From contig NZ_CP070975.1 of the NCBI RefSeq assembly GCF_017377875.1, positions 1,116,001 to 1,180,000 of the forward strand: a DNA stretch of 64,000 nt, in the 5' to 3' direction. This DNA comes from Alcaligenes sp. SORT26. Its GTDB lineage: Bacteria > Pseudomonadota > Gammaproteobacteria > Burkholderiales > Burkholderiaceae_B. Shown here piece by piece: positions 8,965 to 16,831 of this stretch (positions within the stretch are counted from its first letter, which is position 1; every line of letters begins with the position of its first letter). Under the pieces are notes generated by a model, which saw only the letters and a list, made by a program, of their open reading frames with translations, was not told the origin of the DNA and did no database searches. The translations under genes and the position numbers were made by a program.

Positions 8965-9740
8965 CCCATCAAATCCCGAAAAGCGGCTACAAAGGCCGAC
9001 ATGCTTTCATAGCCACAGGCCAGCGCCACATCCGTCACACGCTCTTGCCGCTCCAGCAAGGGCAAGGCGCTCATGACTCGCAGGCGCTGACGCCACACAC
9101 GGAACGTTAGCCCGGTTTGCTGGCGAAACAGACGGCTCAAGGTCTTTTCTGACAAGCCCTGCTGCTCTGCCAAATCCTGCAAACTCCAATCCCCGGCGGG
9201 GTGCGCCTGCAATTGCTCGCACACGTGCAATAGGCGTGGGTCCGAAGGCCAGGGCAGAATCAGGCCGCTTTCAGGTGCCGCCAAGAGCCGATCCAGCAAG
9301 ACCTGCACCAGACGGCCTTGTGCACCCTCACGCTCGTACAGCACGGGCAACAGACTGAATTCACGAATCAGCTCGCGCAACAAGCGGTCCACCACAACCA
9401 CCCGACACACTTCGGGCGCGGCAGGCAAAGCGCTGACATCAATATAAAGACTACGAATCTGGGCATCCGGTGAGCTACGTACCCCATGTTCGACGCCCGC
9501 AGGCACCCACACCGCCTGCTGAGGCGGCGCCATGAAGCGCCCACTGGCGGTGCGAACTTCAATCACTCCCGTCAGCGCATAAGAGAACTGCACCCAAGGA
9601 TGTCGATGAGGGCGTGCAATCGCCTGATTGGGCAAGGTGCGTTCCTGACCATATAAAGGCCGTGGCAGATAACACAGTTGCCGCAAACTCTCTGGAATGT
9701 GCTCCGCAGGCATCAGAATGTCCGTTTGTCGATAATCCAT
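8913..9740 (-). CDS. AraC family transcriptional regulator
   Basis: This 275-residue regulator has an N-terminal cupin-like effector domain (HRHPWVQFSYALTGVIEV, then VWVPAGVEHGV) and a C-terminal AraC/XylS DNA-binding domain with two helix-turn-helix motifs. The second is visible as VTDVALACGYESMSAFVAAFRDLMGQTPGEF, quoted here only by its ends VTDVALACGY and MGQTPGEF. The layout matches the YdeC/NimR-type subfamily, which often controls a divergent transporter gene. The YfeH-like transporter starting upstream on the other strand (9826) is the natural candidate target. An in-frame ATG at 9713 is an alternative start. Confidence 0.87.
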   Translation of the reverse strand: MDYRQTDILMPAEHIPESLRQLCYLPRPLYGQERTLPNQAIARPHRHPWVQFSYALTGVIEVRTASGRFMAPPQQAVWVPAGVEHGVRSSPDAQIRSLYIDVSALPAAPEVCRVVVVDRLLRELIREFSLLPVLYEREGAQGRLVQVLLDRLLAAPESGLILPWPSDPRLLHVCEQLQAHPAGDWSLQDLAEQQGLSEKTLSRLFRQQTGLTFRVWRQRLRVMSALPLLERQERVTDVALACGYESMSAFVAAFRDLMGQTPGEFFRRPLGPLDE

Positions 9741-9825
9741 ATCCGTTTAACGATAAACCCCCAAAAAGGTCTACGGTAAAGTGAGGCCTTTCTTAACGCA
9801 AGCCTTTCAAGCCTTTAACAAACCC

Positions 9826-10830
9826 ATGCTCTCTCAACTGCGACTGCTTTTTGACAACTTCACCCTGATCCTGATCAGCGTTGTGGCTCTGGCAAGTTTC
9901 TTTCCCGCCTACGGCCAAGGCGCGGTGATCTTTGATGTGATCACCGGCCTGGCCATTGCCCTGCTGTTCTTCATGCACGGCGCCAAGCTGTCCCGTGAAG
10001 CCATCATCGCCGGGGCCACCCACTGGCGTTTGCACCTGCTGGTCTTTGGCTGCACCTTTGTGATGTTCCCGCTGCTGGGTCTGCTGTCCAAGCCCCTCTT
10101 GTTGCCTTTGCTGGGCATGCCTTTGTTTATTGGCATTCTGTACATGTGTGCCCTGCCCGGCACGGTGCAATCGGCCATTGCCTTTACCTCGATTGCTCGT
10201 GGTAATGTCCCCGCCGCCATTTGCAGCGCCTCGGCCTCCAGCCTGATCGGTATTGTGCTCACCCCCGTCTTGCTCAAGCTGCTGCTGGATGCGGACGGTG
10301 GCTCGGCCACCTCCACCCTGGAAGCAATCAAAAAGATCAGCCTGCAGTTGTTGCTGCCTTTTGTGGTCGGCCACTTGATGCGCCCGCTGATTGGCAAATG
10401 GATGGATCGCAACCGCAAATGGCTGCGTAGCGTGGACCAGTCCTCTATTTTGCTTGTGGTCTACACCGCCTTCAGTGCCTCGGTCATCGGCGGTCTGTGG
10501 CAAGCCGTTCCACCCAAATCTCTGGCTATTTTGACGGTCGTCTGCATCGTCTTGCTGGCCATCATCCTGTTCCTGACAACCTGGCTGGCTCGCAAACTGG
10601 GCTTCAACAAAGAAGACGAAATTACGATTGTCTTCGGTGGTTCCAAAAAGAGTCTGGCAACGGGCGTACCGATGGCGCAAGTACTGTTTACCGGTGCCGC
10701 CATTGGCCCGGCCCTGCTGCCCATCATGATTTTCCACCAGATTCAATTGATGGCCTGCGCCTTTATCGCCAATCGCTATGCGCAGCGCCCGGAAACCCCG
10801 GAAGAAAAAATCAGCCTGCAAAAGGCCTGA
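9826..10830 (+). CDS. Bile acid:sodium symporter family protein, YfeH-like
   Basis: This 334-residue polytopic protein belongs to the BASS superfamily and closely follows E. coli YfeH: the segments FMHGAKLSREAIIAG, GTVQSAIAFTSIA, CSASASSLIGI and FGGSKKSLATG are all present. About nine or ten membrane helices are expected. YfeH-type members are sodium-coupled or sodium-independent anion carriers with unproven substrates. I chose the ATG at 9826 because it aligns with the YfeH N-terminus; a GTG at 9781 would add 15 residues. Neither start has a strong ribosome-binding site. It is divergent from the AraC regulator and followed by a strong terminator. Confidence 0.85.
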   Translation: MLSQLRLLFDNFTLILISVVALASFFPAYGQGAVIFDVITGLAIALLFFMHGAKLSREAIIAGATHWRLHLLVFGCTFVMFPLLGLLSKPLLLPLLGMPLFIGILYMCALPGTVQSAIAFTSIARGNVPAAICSASASSLIGIVLTPVLLKLLLDADGGSATSTLEAIKKISLQLLLPFVVGHLMRPLIGKWMDRNRKWLRSVDQSSILLVVYTAFSASVIGGLWQAVPPKSLAILTVVCIVLLAIILFLTTWLARKLGFNKEDEITIVFGGSKKSLATGVPMAQVLFTGAAIGPALLPIMIFHQIQLMACAFIANRYAQRPETPEEKISLQKA

Positions 10831-10844
10831 TAGCAAGGCAAATG

Positions 10845-10880
10845 AAAAAGGCCCGGTTTCCAGGAAACCGGGCCTTTTTT
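10845..10880 (+). terminator. Rho-independent terminator after yfeH-like gene
   Basis: A long perfect stem (arms 10847-10860 and 10864-10877, AAAGGCCCGGTTTC and its complement) closes a three-base CAG loop and ends in six T. The A-run before the stem makes it potentially bidirectional. Confidence 0.92.
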
Positions 10881-10979
10881 CTGATGGAGTACCAAAGCAA
10901 AACCGGCAGTTTGATTCGCTCCTGAAGGCAGCTTATTAGTCAGTCTTCAAGAGCCTTTCAATGGCCGGTTTCAGCTTAT

Positions 10980-11462
10980 TTACAGATCCGATATGTACAC
11001 AAAAATATTGGTGCCGTCGTACTTGAACGAGCCATCCGGATTCTTTTGATTCAGCACCTTGCGCAAATCCACGGGATGCAGCCACCCTGCCCCCAAGAGA
11101 CCGCCATTGATCGCCCGGATCTCGGTGCCGCCAACGGCAATGGCTGCATGGAAAAACTGCATGCCAGTGACTCGACAAAAACCAATGGCTTTACCACCGG
11201 GCAAGGAGCTTTGCCCATCCCACTTCCTGCCTTTGGCGAAATTAAATAAAGGCAGCCAGTTCTGAGCGGATATGGACGTTAATTGTTCGTAAGTAATTTT
11301 GGCGTTATATAAATAACGCATATAAGCCGCAGCATCATAACAAACACCCTTCATATATGCCGTAATATCATCCGGCCCATGAATAAGGTGATTATCTGCG
11401 TAAATAATTCTATCGGGTGCTGAAAGTTTGGCGGTCTTCGTGCCTTTATCTGTCAAATTCAT
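10980..11462 (-). CDS. Orphan AT-rich protein with possible Cys-His-Asn catalytic triad
   Basis: I do not recognise this 160-residue protein. The start ATG at 11462 has AAGGA eight bases upstream; the 13 extra codons to 11501 precede that site and are unlikely. Visible motifs are GVCYDAAAYMRYLY (C41) and FFHAAIAVGGTEIRAING (H105, N119) followed by a Gly-rich GGLLGAGW. A Cys early in a helix, then a His at the start of a strand and a polar residue one strand later, is the arrangement of papain-like folds (NlpC/P60, transglutaminase, many secreted effectors). That is inference only. There is no signal peptide. The 5' half and the 430 bp upstream are much more AT-rich than the neighbours, suggesting acquisition. 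No partner gene or immunity gene is adjacent. Confidence 0.72.
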   Translation of the reverse strand: MNLTDKGTKTAKLSAPDRIIYADNHLIHGPDDITAYMKGVCYDAAAYMRYLYNAKITYEQLTSISAQNWLPLFNFAKGRKWDGQSSLPGGKAIGFCRVTGMQFFHAAIAVGGTEIRAINGGLLGAGWLHPVDLRKVLNQKNPDGSFKYDGTNIFVYISDL

Positions 11463-11888
11463 GGCTAAATCCTTATAAACAGATGAAAAACCTCGGCACA
11501 TAGTAGCAATGAATATCGTGTTAAAACCTTTGAAAACCGCTATTTTGCGATTAAATTAAATAATCAAAAAACAGGACAGCACCTAATTAATAAAAAGAAA
11601 AACAAAAATAATTAAATTAATTATTAAAAAACCATTAACAGACTTATTAATCACAAATTAACAAGCCATACATTCTTAACAAGCATCCGCATAAAATCCC
11701 AAGCTCGACAACAGCCCAAGCGAAAAGAGCGTTGAAGAAGCTCCTGCTCCAACGCCCTACTCCATACGCTACAAATAAGGCCATACCGTCACACGGGGCG
11801 GCGGACCCGAGTATCAAGCCCTGGCTACACCAGCCCTATGCTCCTGGCTTGCATCGTCACAGTCTCGCTGACGCCAAACCCAATTTCC
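11463..11888. other. AT-rich intergenic region without a recognisable gene
   Basis: These 426 bp separate the orphan gene from the thioredoxin gene. About 11500-11680 is strikingly A/T-rich, full of AATTAAT and TTAATTA-like runs, and would be expected to bind H-NS/MvaT-like silencers. The rest has average composition. I found no open frame with a ribosome-binding site, no tRNA and no terminator-like hairpin with a T-tract; a weak 6-bp stem near 11731-11756 is not convincing. Confidence 0.6.
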
Positions 11889-12710
11889 TTACTGCAACTT
11901 GTTGATCTTGTCATTCAAGGTCGCTGCCGATAGCTCCCCGGCCCGCACGTCCACCAAGCGACCTTGCTCGTCCAGAAACAGAGTCGTAGGCAAACCTCGG
12001 CTGCGCACAGCCTGGCCCAACTTCATTTGCGGGTCGCGCCACATATTGCCCAGCTCCAGATTTTCCTCGTTCAGGTATTGCTGAATCACCTTCAGTTCCT
12101 CACCCTGATTGGCGAACACAATATTCACATCGGAGCGGCTGGACTGGACTTGCTTGAAAGCGGGCATTTCACGGCGGCACGGTGGGCACCAACTCGCCCA
12201 CAGGTTAACAACCGTAACCTTACCCTTGTAGAGATCCAGATTGTCAGGTGCGCTGAACTGCGCCTCCATGGGGATCAAATCAATTTCTGGCAAAGGCATG
12301 GCCGTTTCCACGCCCCCTCTGCCCGTCGCCACCATGATGAGCGAAAACGCGGCCACCCCCACCGCCAAACCACCCGCCGCGGCAGGCAGCACCGCCTTGT
12401 CACGCAGCACACGCCACAAGACATAGAACCAACCTGCTGTGACGGCCGCCGGAATCATCAGACCGCCGTCGCGCAGGTCCAGCCAGCTTAAAGGTTCACT
12501 CTGGTAAAACTCCCACTGCTGGATCAGGAAACCCAGACGGCCCACTACCACACCCAAAATAATGGCGCGCCATAGCACCGATTCAGCACGGGTTTGCTTG
12601 CGTCGATCCAGCCAGGCGGCCAGAAACAGCCCCAGTAATGCCGCGACCATAAACGCAAATAAAGGCGTGGCAAAGGTAAAGGGACCAAGCTGTATGCTTT
12701 GCATAAACAT
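11889..12710 (-). CDS. Membrane-anchored TlpA-type thiol:disulfide oxidoreductase with Lgt-like N-terminal domain
   Basis: The start ATG at 12710 (273 aa) has AGGA at good spacing; the frame upstream overlaps trpF and is not coding. The C-terminal half is a TlpA/ResA thioredoxin domain with active site WASWCPPCRREMP and cis-proline loop RGLPTTLFLD, which would face the periplasm and reduce or oxidise protein thiols. The N-terminal half has four or five membrane helices and resembles prolipoprotein diacylglyceryl transferase: VVGRLGFL and LRDGGLMI align with the Lgt GGRLG and EGG signatures. The Lgt-like catalytic residues are not clearly all present, so it may serve only as an anchor. It follows trpF after a terminator and probably has its own promoter. 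Confidence 0.83.
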   Translation of the reverse strand: MFMQSIQLGPFTFATPLFAFMVAALLGLFLAAWLDRRKQTRAESVLWRAIILGVVVGRLGFLIQQWEFYQSEPLSWLDLRDGGLMIPAAVTAGWFYVLWRVLRDKAVLPAAAGGLAVGVAAFSLIMVATGRGGVETAMPLPEIDLIPMEAQFSAPDNLDLYKGKVTVVNLWASWCPPCRREMPAFKQVQSSRSDVNIVFANQGEELKVIQQYLNEENLELGNMWRDPQMKLGQAVRSRGLPTTLFLDEQGRLVDVRAGELSAATLNDKINKLQ

Positions 12711-12727
12711 AAATCCTGACAAGACCA

Positions 12728-12755
12728 AATAAAAAGAAACCCGCCAAAAGCGGGT
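12728..12755 (-). terminator. Rho-independent terminator after trpF
   Basis: Read on the minus strand, ACCCGC, a five-base loop and GCGGGT (12739-12755) are followed by TTTCTTTTTATTT. It sits between trpF and the thioredoxin gene. Confidence 0.83.
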
Positions 12756-12796
12756 CGGGCCAATACCAACAGACAGCTTGAATGCTGAAAGATTCC

Positions 12797-13465
12797 CTAG
12801 CTCAGGGAAACACTGCTCAATACCTGCATGAATTGGCCCATTTTCGTATGGCATTTGATGCCAGGTTCCAGCTCTACACCACTGCTGACATCAATCGCAT
12901 AAGGTCGGTGCAAAGCGACCCGCTCCGCCACATTGTCGATACGCATGCCCCCAGCTAGGACCAATGGAGGCAAACCATCCTGACCTTCCAGGCGAGCTTG
13001 CAGGCCCTGGATCAATTCCGGATCAAAAGCGGTACCCGTACCGCCATAGGCATCGTGATAACCATCCATCAGCCAGGCCCGTGCATCGCGGTACTTCAAA
13101 CAATGCTCCAGCAAGCCTTCTACCGTATCCAGACCGGGTGCACCCACACGAAAGGCCTTAATGTAAGGATGCGCATACTGACGGCATTCTTCAGGGCTTT
13201 CCTCCCCGTGGAACTGCAATAAATCCGGCTGCACCTGTTCCAGAATTTCCTGCACAAATTCGGGCGACGCATTCACAAACAGACTAACTGCCTGCACAAA
13301 CGCGGGAACGCGAGCCCGCAGAGCCACGGCCTGTTCGGTGCTAAGCATACGGGCGCTTTTGGGATAGAACACAAAGCCCACCGCGTCCGCACCTAATTGC
13401 ACGGCAGCATCAATATCCTGCGCTCGGGTAAAGCCACAAATCTTGACTCGGGTACGGCTGAACAT
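12797..13465 (-). CDS. trpF: Phosphoribosylanthranilate isomerase TrpF
   Basis: TrpF catalyses the Amadori rearrangement of N-(5-phosphoribosyl)anthranilate in tryptophan synthesis. The catalytic Cys is in RVKICGFTR at the N-terminus and the catalytic Asp in AWLMDGY; phosphate-binding segments LAGGM and IDVSSGVE are in order. The length, 222 aa, fits the family's TIM barrel. The ATG at 13465 has GAGGA upstream; a GTG one codon earlier is possible. In most Burkholderiales truA is followed directly by trpF and then trpBA. Here a TRAP permease pair lies between truA and trpF, and trpBA do not follow. Confidence 0.95.
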   Translation of the reverse strand: MFSRTRVKICGFTRAQDIDAAVQLGADAVGFVFYPKSARMLSTEQAVALRARVPAFVQAVSLFVNASPEFVQEILEQVQPDLLQFHGEESPEECRQYAHPYIKAFRVGAPGLDTVEGLLEHCLKYRDARAWLMDGYHDAYGGTGTAFDPELIQGLQARLEGQDGLPPLVLAGGMRIDNVAERVALHRPYAIDVSSGVELEPGIKCHTKMGQFMQVLSSVSLS

Positions 13466-13480
13466 CACATATCCTCGAAT

Positions 13481-13505
13481 AAAAAACGGGGGCTTGATGC
13501 CCCCG
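13481..13505 (-). terminator. Rho-independent terminator after the TRAP permease genes
   Basis: On the minus strand, a 7-bp stem of CGGGGGC and GCCCCCG around a five-base loop is followed by TTTTTT. It separates the TRAP permease operon from trpF. Confidence 0.9.
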
Positions 13506-13524
13506 TGTGAATCATAAACCGACT

Positions 13525-15198
13525 TTATTGGAAACTGCTGGCGGCGTCATCCGTTCCAAATCCATAGCTGTCAGAACCATAGGTCGATTCTGTGCCGAAC
13601 TGGATTTGAGAATCCTCCAAGAGGACTTCGCCATGCTTGTAGTGCGTGACCAGTCCGGGGAAGACCAGCACCGCCGCCACCATCAACAACTGAATGATAA
13701 TGAATGGCACCGAGCCCCAGTAAATATCCGTTGTAGCCACCCGCTTGATGCGCTCGCCCGTCACCTTGTCGGTGTAGTCCTCTTTCGGGGCTACTGAGCG
13801 CAGGAAGAACAGGGCAAAGCCAAACGGTGGGTGCATGAAGGAGGTCTGCATATTGACCGCCAGCAAGACACCGAACCAGATCAGGTCAATCCCCATCTTG
13901 TCCGCAATCGGTCCCAGCAGCGGCACAATAATAAAGGCCAGCTCAAAGAAGTCCAGGAAGAAAGCCAGCAGGAAGGTCAGAATGCTGACGATGATCAGGA
14001 AGCCCCATTCACCGCCCGGCATGTCGATCAGCAGGTGCTCCACCCACAGGTCGCCATTGATGCCACGGAAGCTCAAGCTGAAGACCGTCGAACCCACCAG
14101 AATGAAGACCACAAAGCAGGACAAGCGCGTGGTCGACTCCATGGCCTGACGCAACAGCTTCCAGGACAGACGGCCACGCGACACGGCCATGATGATGGCA
14201 CCAACAGCCCCCATCGCCCCGCCTTCAGTTGGCGTAGCTACACCAATAAAGATCGTACCCAGCACCAGGAAAATCAGGAACAGCGGCGGCACCATGACAA
14301 ACACCACGCGCTCGGCAATCTTGGACAGCATTTTGAGCTTGAGCAGCTTGTTGATCAGTGCGATCACCCAGGCCGTCACCCCCCACAGCAAGAGCACCAC
14401 CACCACGTGCTCATCCATAGGGATATTGGGGTGCGTGGCAAAGTAATGCTGCGAACCAAAGTACGCTACTGCGGTTGCCACCAGCGTCAACACGACCAGC
14501 GAGGTCAAACCGCGACTGCCGTTATCCTCAATATAGACACGTGCCTCTGGCGGCAAGGCCGGTGCCGATTTGGGTTTGATGTAGGACATCACCACGATGT
14601 AAAGAATATACACCGCAGTCAACAGCAAGCCCGGCAACATCGCGCCACGGTACATATCACCGATGGAGCGACCCAATTGGTCAGCCAGAATGATCAGCAC
14701 GATAGACGGCGGAATAATCTGTGACAAGGTTCCGGAGGCCGCAATCACCCCTGTCGCCAGCCTTCGATCGTAGCCATAGCGCAGCATGATGGGCAGGGAA
14801 ATCAGACCCATGGAAATAACGGAAGCCGACACCACCCCTGTCGTTGCAGCCAGCATGGCACCGACCAGCACCACCGCAATTGCCAGACCGCCACGCAAGG
14901 GGCCGAACAACTGTCCAATGGTATCGAGCAAGTCCTCCGCCATCCCTGATCGCTCAAGAATAAGCCCCATCAGGGTAAAGAAGGGAACCGCCAACAAGGT
15001 GTCGTTCTCGACAATGCCAAACACGCGCTGCGGTAAAGCCTGGAACAAGGCAGGCTGCATCATGCCCAGCTCAATGGCGACCAGTCCATACAGGACGCCG
15101 ATGGCGGACAAGGTAAACGTAACCGGGAAACCCAACAGCAAAAACACGATCAGGTTAATAAACATGATCGGGGCCAGATTATCAATCAAGAATTCCAT
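13525..15198 (-). CDS. dctM: TRAP transporter large permease, DctM family
   Basis: This is the 12- to 14-helix subunit of a tripartite ATP-independent periplasmic transporter, which imports organic acids or related compounds using a sodium gradient. Hallmarks are AVPFFTLMG near residue 70, VVSASVISMGLISLP, SGTLSQIIPPSIVLII and GVATPTEGGAMGAVGA. At 557 residues it is over 100 longer than classical DctM: the extra sequence (about 225-310) adds helices and a hydrophilic stretch before GVATPTEGG. The same enlarged type is known in Burkholderiales. The gene starts two bases after the small-permease stop. No binding protein gene is nearby, so the substrate is unknown. Confidence 0.9.
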   Translation of the reverse strand: MEFLIDNLAPIMFINLIVFLLLGFPVTFTLSAIGVLYGLVAIELGMMQPALFQALPQRVFGIVENDTLLAVPFFTLMGLILERSGMAEDLLDTIGQLFGPLRGGLAIAVVLVGAMLAATTGVVSASVISMGLISLPIMLRYGYDRRLATGVIAASGTLSQIIPPSIVLIILADQLGRSIGDMYRGAMLPGLLLTAVYILYIVVMSYIKPKSAPALPPEARVYIEDNGSRGLTSLVVLTLVATAVAYFGSQHYFATHPNIPMDEHVVVVLLLWGVTAWVIALINKLLKLKMLSKIAERVVFVMVPPLFLIFLVLGTIFIGVATPTEGGAMGAVGAIIMAVSRGRLSWKLLRQAMESTTRLSCFVVFILVGSTVFSLSFRGINGDLWVEHLLIDMPGGEWGFLIIVSILTFLLAFFLDFFELAFIIVPLLGPIADKMGIDLIWFGVLLAVNMQTSFMHPPFGFALFFLRSVAPKEDYTDKVTGERIKRVATTDIYWGSVPFIIIQLLMVAAVLVFPGLVTHYKHGEVLLEDSQIQFGTESTYGSDSYGFGTDDAASSFQ

Positions 15199-15200
15199 TG

Positions 15201-15818
15201 TTACTGGCCCTTGGAAACAGAGGTTGTTGCTTCATTTGCCTGGGCAATCTCGCGGATTTCCTGGGCAAGCTGTTCTTCGGCACTGAGACCACCCGAGGCC
15301 TGCAAAGGATTGGGGCAAGCGCCACGCAAAAAGCCTATGCATTTGATCAGGTGAGAAACACCCGCCAGGGCCAATAAGAAAAACCCGACAGGAATCAATA
15401 ACTTGACCGGCCAACGTATCATCCCCCCGGTATTGGAGGAGAGCTCGTTCAGCACATAGGATTGCTCAAAGAAAGGAATGGAGAGCCAGAAGATAAGCAG
15501 CGTGGCTGGTAGAAGGAAAAAGATCACGCCGATAATATCGATCCAGACCTGTACCCGGGGCGGGAATCGTTCCGCCAGGGCATCCACCCGCACGTGCTCA
15601 TTGACAAAGAAGGTGTAACCGGCAGCCAGCAAGAAAATTGCACCGAACAAATACCACTGCAATTCAAGCCAGTAGTTCGAGCTGACGCCAAATACTTTGC
15701 GCACGATGGCGTTAATTGCACTGACCAACACCACGATCAGGGTTAGCCAGGTCACGGACTTACCAACGACCGTATTCAGACGGTCGATCAAACTAGACAA
15801 TCGTAAGAAGAATTTCAT
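15201..15818 (-). CDS. dctQ: TRAP transporter small permease, DctQ family
   Basis: This 205-residue protein with four predicted helices has the DctQ core (NYWLELQWYLFGAIFLLAAGYTF and NEHVRVDALAERFPPR, quoted in part: ELQWYLFGAIF, NEHVRVD). DctQ forms a complex with the large permease. The N-terminus starts at an ATG followed by a cytoplasmic segment before the first helix. The C-terminal 45 residues are hydrophilic and extend beyond typical DctQ. The two genes form an operon closed by the terminator near 13490. The 185 bp upstream must hold its promoter. Confidence 0.88.
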   Translation of the reverse strand: MKFFLRLSSLIDRLNTVVGKSVTWLTLIVVLVSAINAIVRKVFGVSSNYWLELQWYLFGAIFLLAAGYTFFVNEHVRVDALAERFPPRVQVWIDIIGVIFFLLPATLLIFWLSIPFFEQSYVLNELSSNTGGMIRWPVKLLIPVGFFLLALAGVSHLIKCIGFLRGACPNPLQASGGLSAEEQLAQEIREIAQANEATTSVSKGQ

Positions 15819-16003
15819 GGCCTTGCTCAGGATATGGTCGCCTTCTGGATTCGCTTGTGGCTAATGCCCGAAGGTGGTCGGCCTTATACAGATAAGAATG
15901 TAATAAAGAAAATGGCCTCACATTTTATACGATTGAAGCATGTGAAGCCGGTTCGAATACCGGGGATAAACCCTTTAGAAACGGGCTAAATCATCATTTT
16001 TTT

Positions 16004-16819
16004 TCAGGCCGTTTCACCAAAGCGCAATCCGCTCAATTCATAGAGCAAATCATAGGGATTGCTGGTGGGGATACCAAACTGCTCGGGATAATCCACCCCG
16101 GCCAGATACAGGCCGCTGGCATCAAAGGTGGGAGCCGATAAACGGCGGTCCCGCTGAGCCAGTAAATGCAGCACCCAGGATGGGGGCTGGCGTCCTTGCC
16201 CGATATAAATCAGCATGCCCATCAGATTGCGAATCATGTGATGCAAAAAGGCATTGGCGCTGAACCGGAACAGGAAAAAATCGCCCTGCTGTTCAATGTG
16301 AATCTGCGACATGGTGCGCACCGGACTGGCCGCCTGGCATTGCGAGGAACGAAAAGCACTGAAGTCATGCTCGCCCACCAGATGCTGGGCAGCCTCTTGC
16401 ATCAACGCCAGATCCAGAGGTCGATACACCCAGGCCACGCGTCCCTGCAACAAGGGGGAGCGCACCCGATGCTGGCGCAACAGGTACACGTAGTGACGGC
16501 CCTGGGCCGAGAAGCGCGCGTGGAAGTCGTCGGACACTTCTTGCGCCCATTGCACCGCAATGGAATCCGGCAACAAGGCATTGAGGCCACGCACCCAGGA
16601 CTCCAGGCTGCGTTCTGCAGCCGTGTCCAGGTGAACCACTTGATTTAAGGCATGAACGCCGGTGTCAGTGCGACCGGCGCAGATCGTAGAAACAGGCTGG
16701 GCCGTAAAACGGCCCAGTGCCTGCTCCAGAACATCTTGAACGGTGTTGCCACCGGCCTGACTTTGCCAACCCAGCCAGGATGTCCCTTCATAGCAGACAC
16801 CCAGTGCGATACGTCTCAT
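16004..16819 (-). CDS. truA: tRNA pseudouridine(38-40) synthase TruA
   Basis: TruA modifies uridines 38-40 of the tRNA anticodon stem. The catalytic Asp is D52 in CAGRTDTGVHALNQ. The supporting motifs RYVY-like (GRHYVYLL) and FLHHMIRNLMG are present. The length, 271 aa, is normal. It lies 12 bp after fimV within the leuCDB-asd-fimV-truA run and is probably co-transcribed. Confidence 0.96.
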   Translation of the reverse strand: MRRIALGVCYEGTSWLGWQSQAGGNTVQDVLEQALGRFTAQPVSTICAGRTDTGVHALNQVVHLDTAAERSLESWVRGLNALLPDSIAVQWAQEVSDDFHARFSAQGRHYVYLLRQHRVRSPLLQGRVAWVYRPLDLALMQEAAQHLVGEHDFSAFRSSQCQAASPVRTMSQIHIEQQGDFFLFRFSANAFLHHMIRNLMGMLIYIGQGRQPPSWVLHLLAQRDRRLSAPTFDASGLYLAGVDYPEQFGIPTSNPYDLLYELSGLRFGETA

Positions 16820-16831
16820 GGTGGGTTTGCC

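Noticed and set aside
9793-10836. Open frame of 347 codons on the minus strand
   Set aside because: It is antisense to the YfeH-like gene and composed of low-complexity Gln/Gly/Asp residues.
15948-15965. Sequence with GGTTCGAAT resembling a tRNA T-arm upstream of dctQ
   Set aside because: The stem pairs poorly in tRNA register and no acceptor, D or anticodon arms can be placed around it; it is probably a chance CCGGT/ACCGG hairpin.
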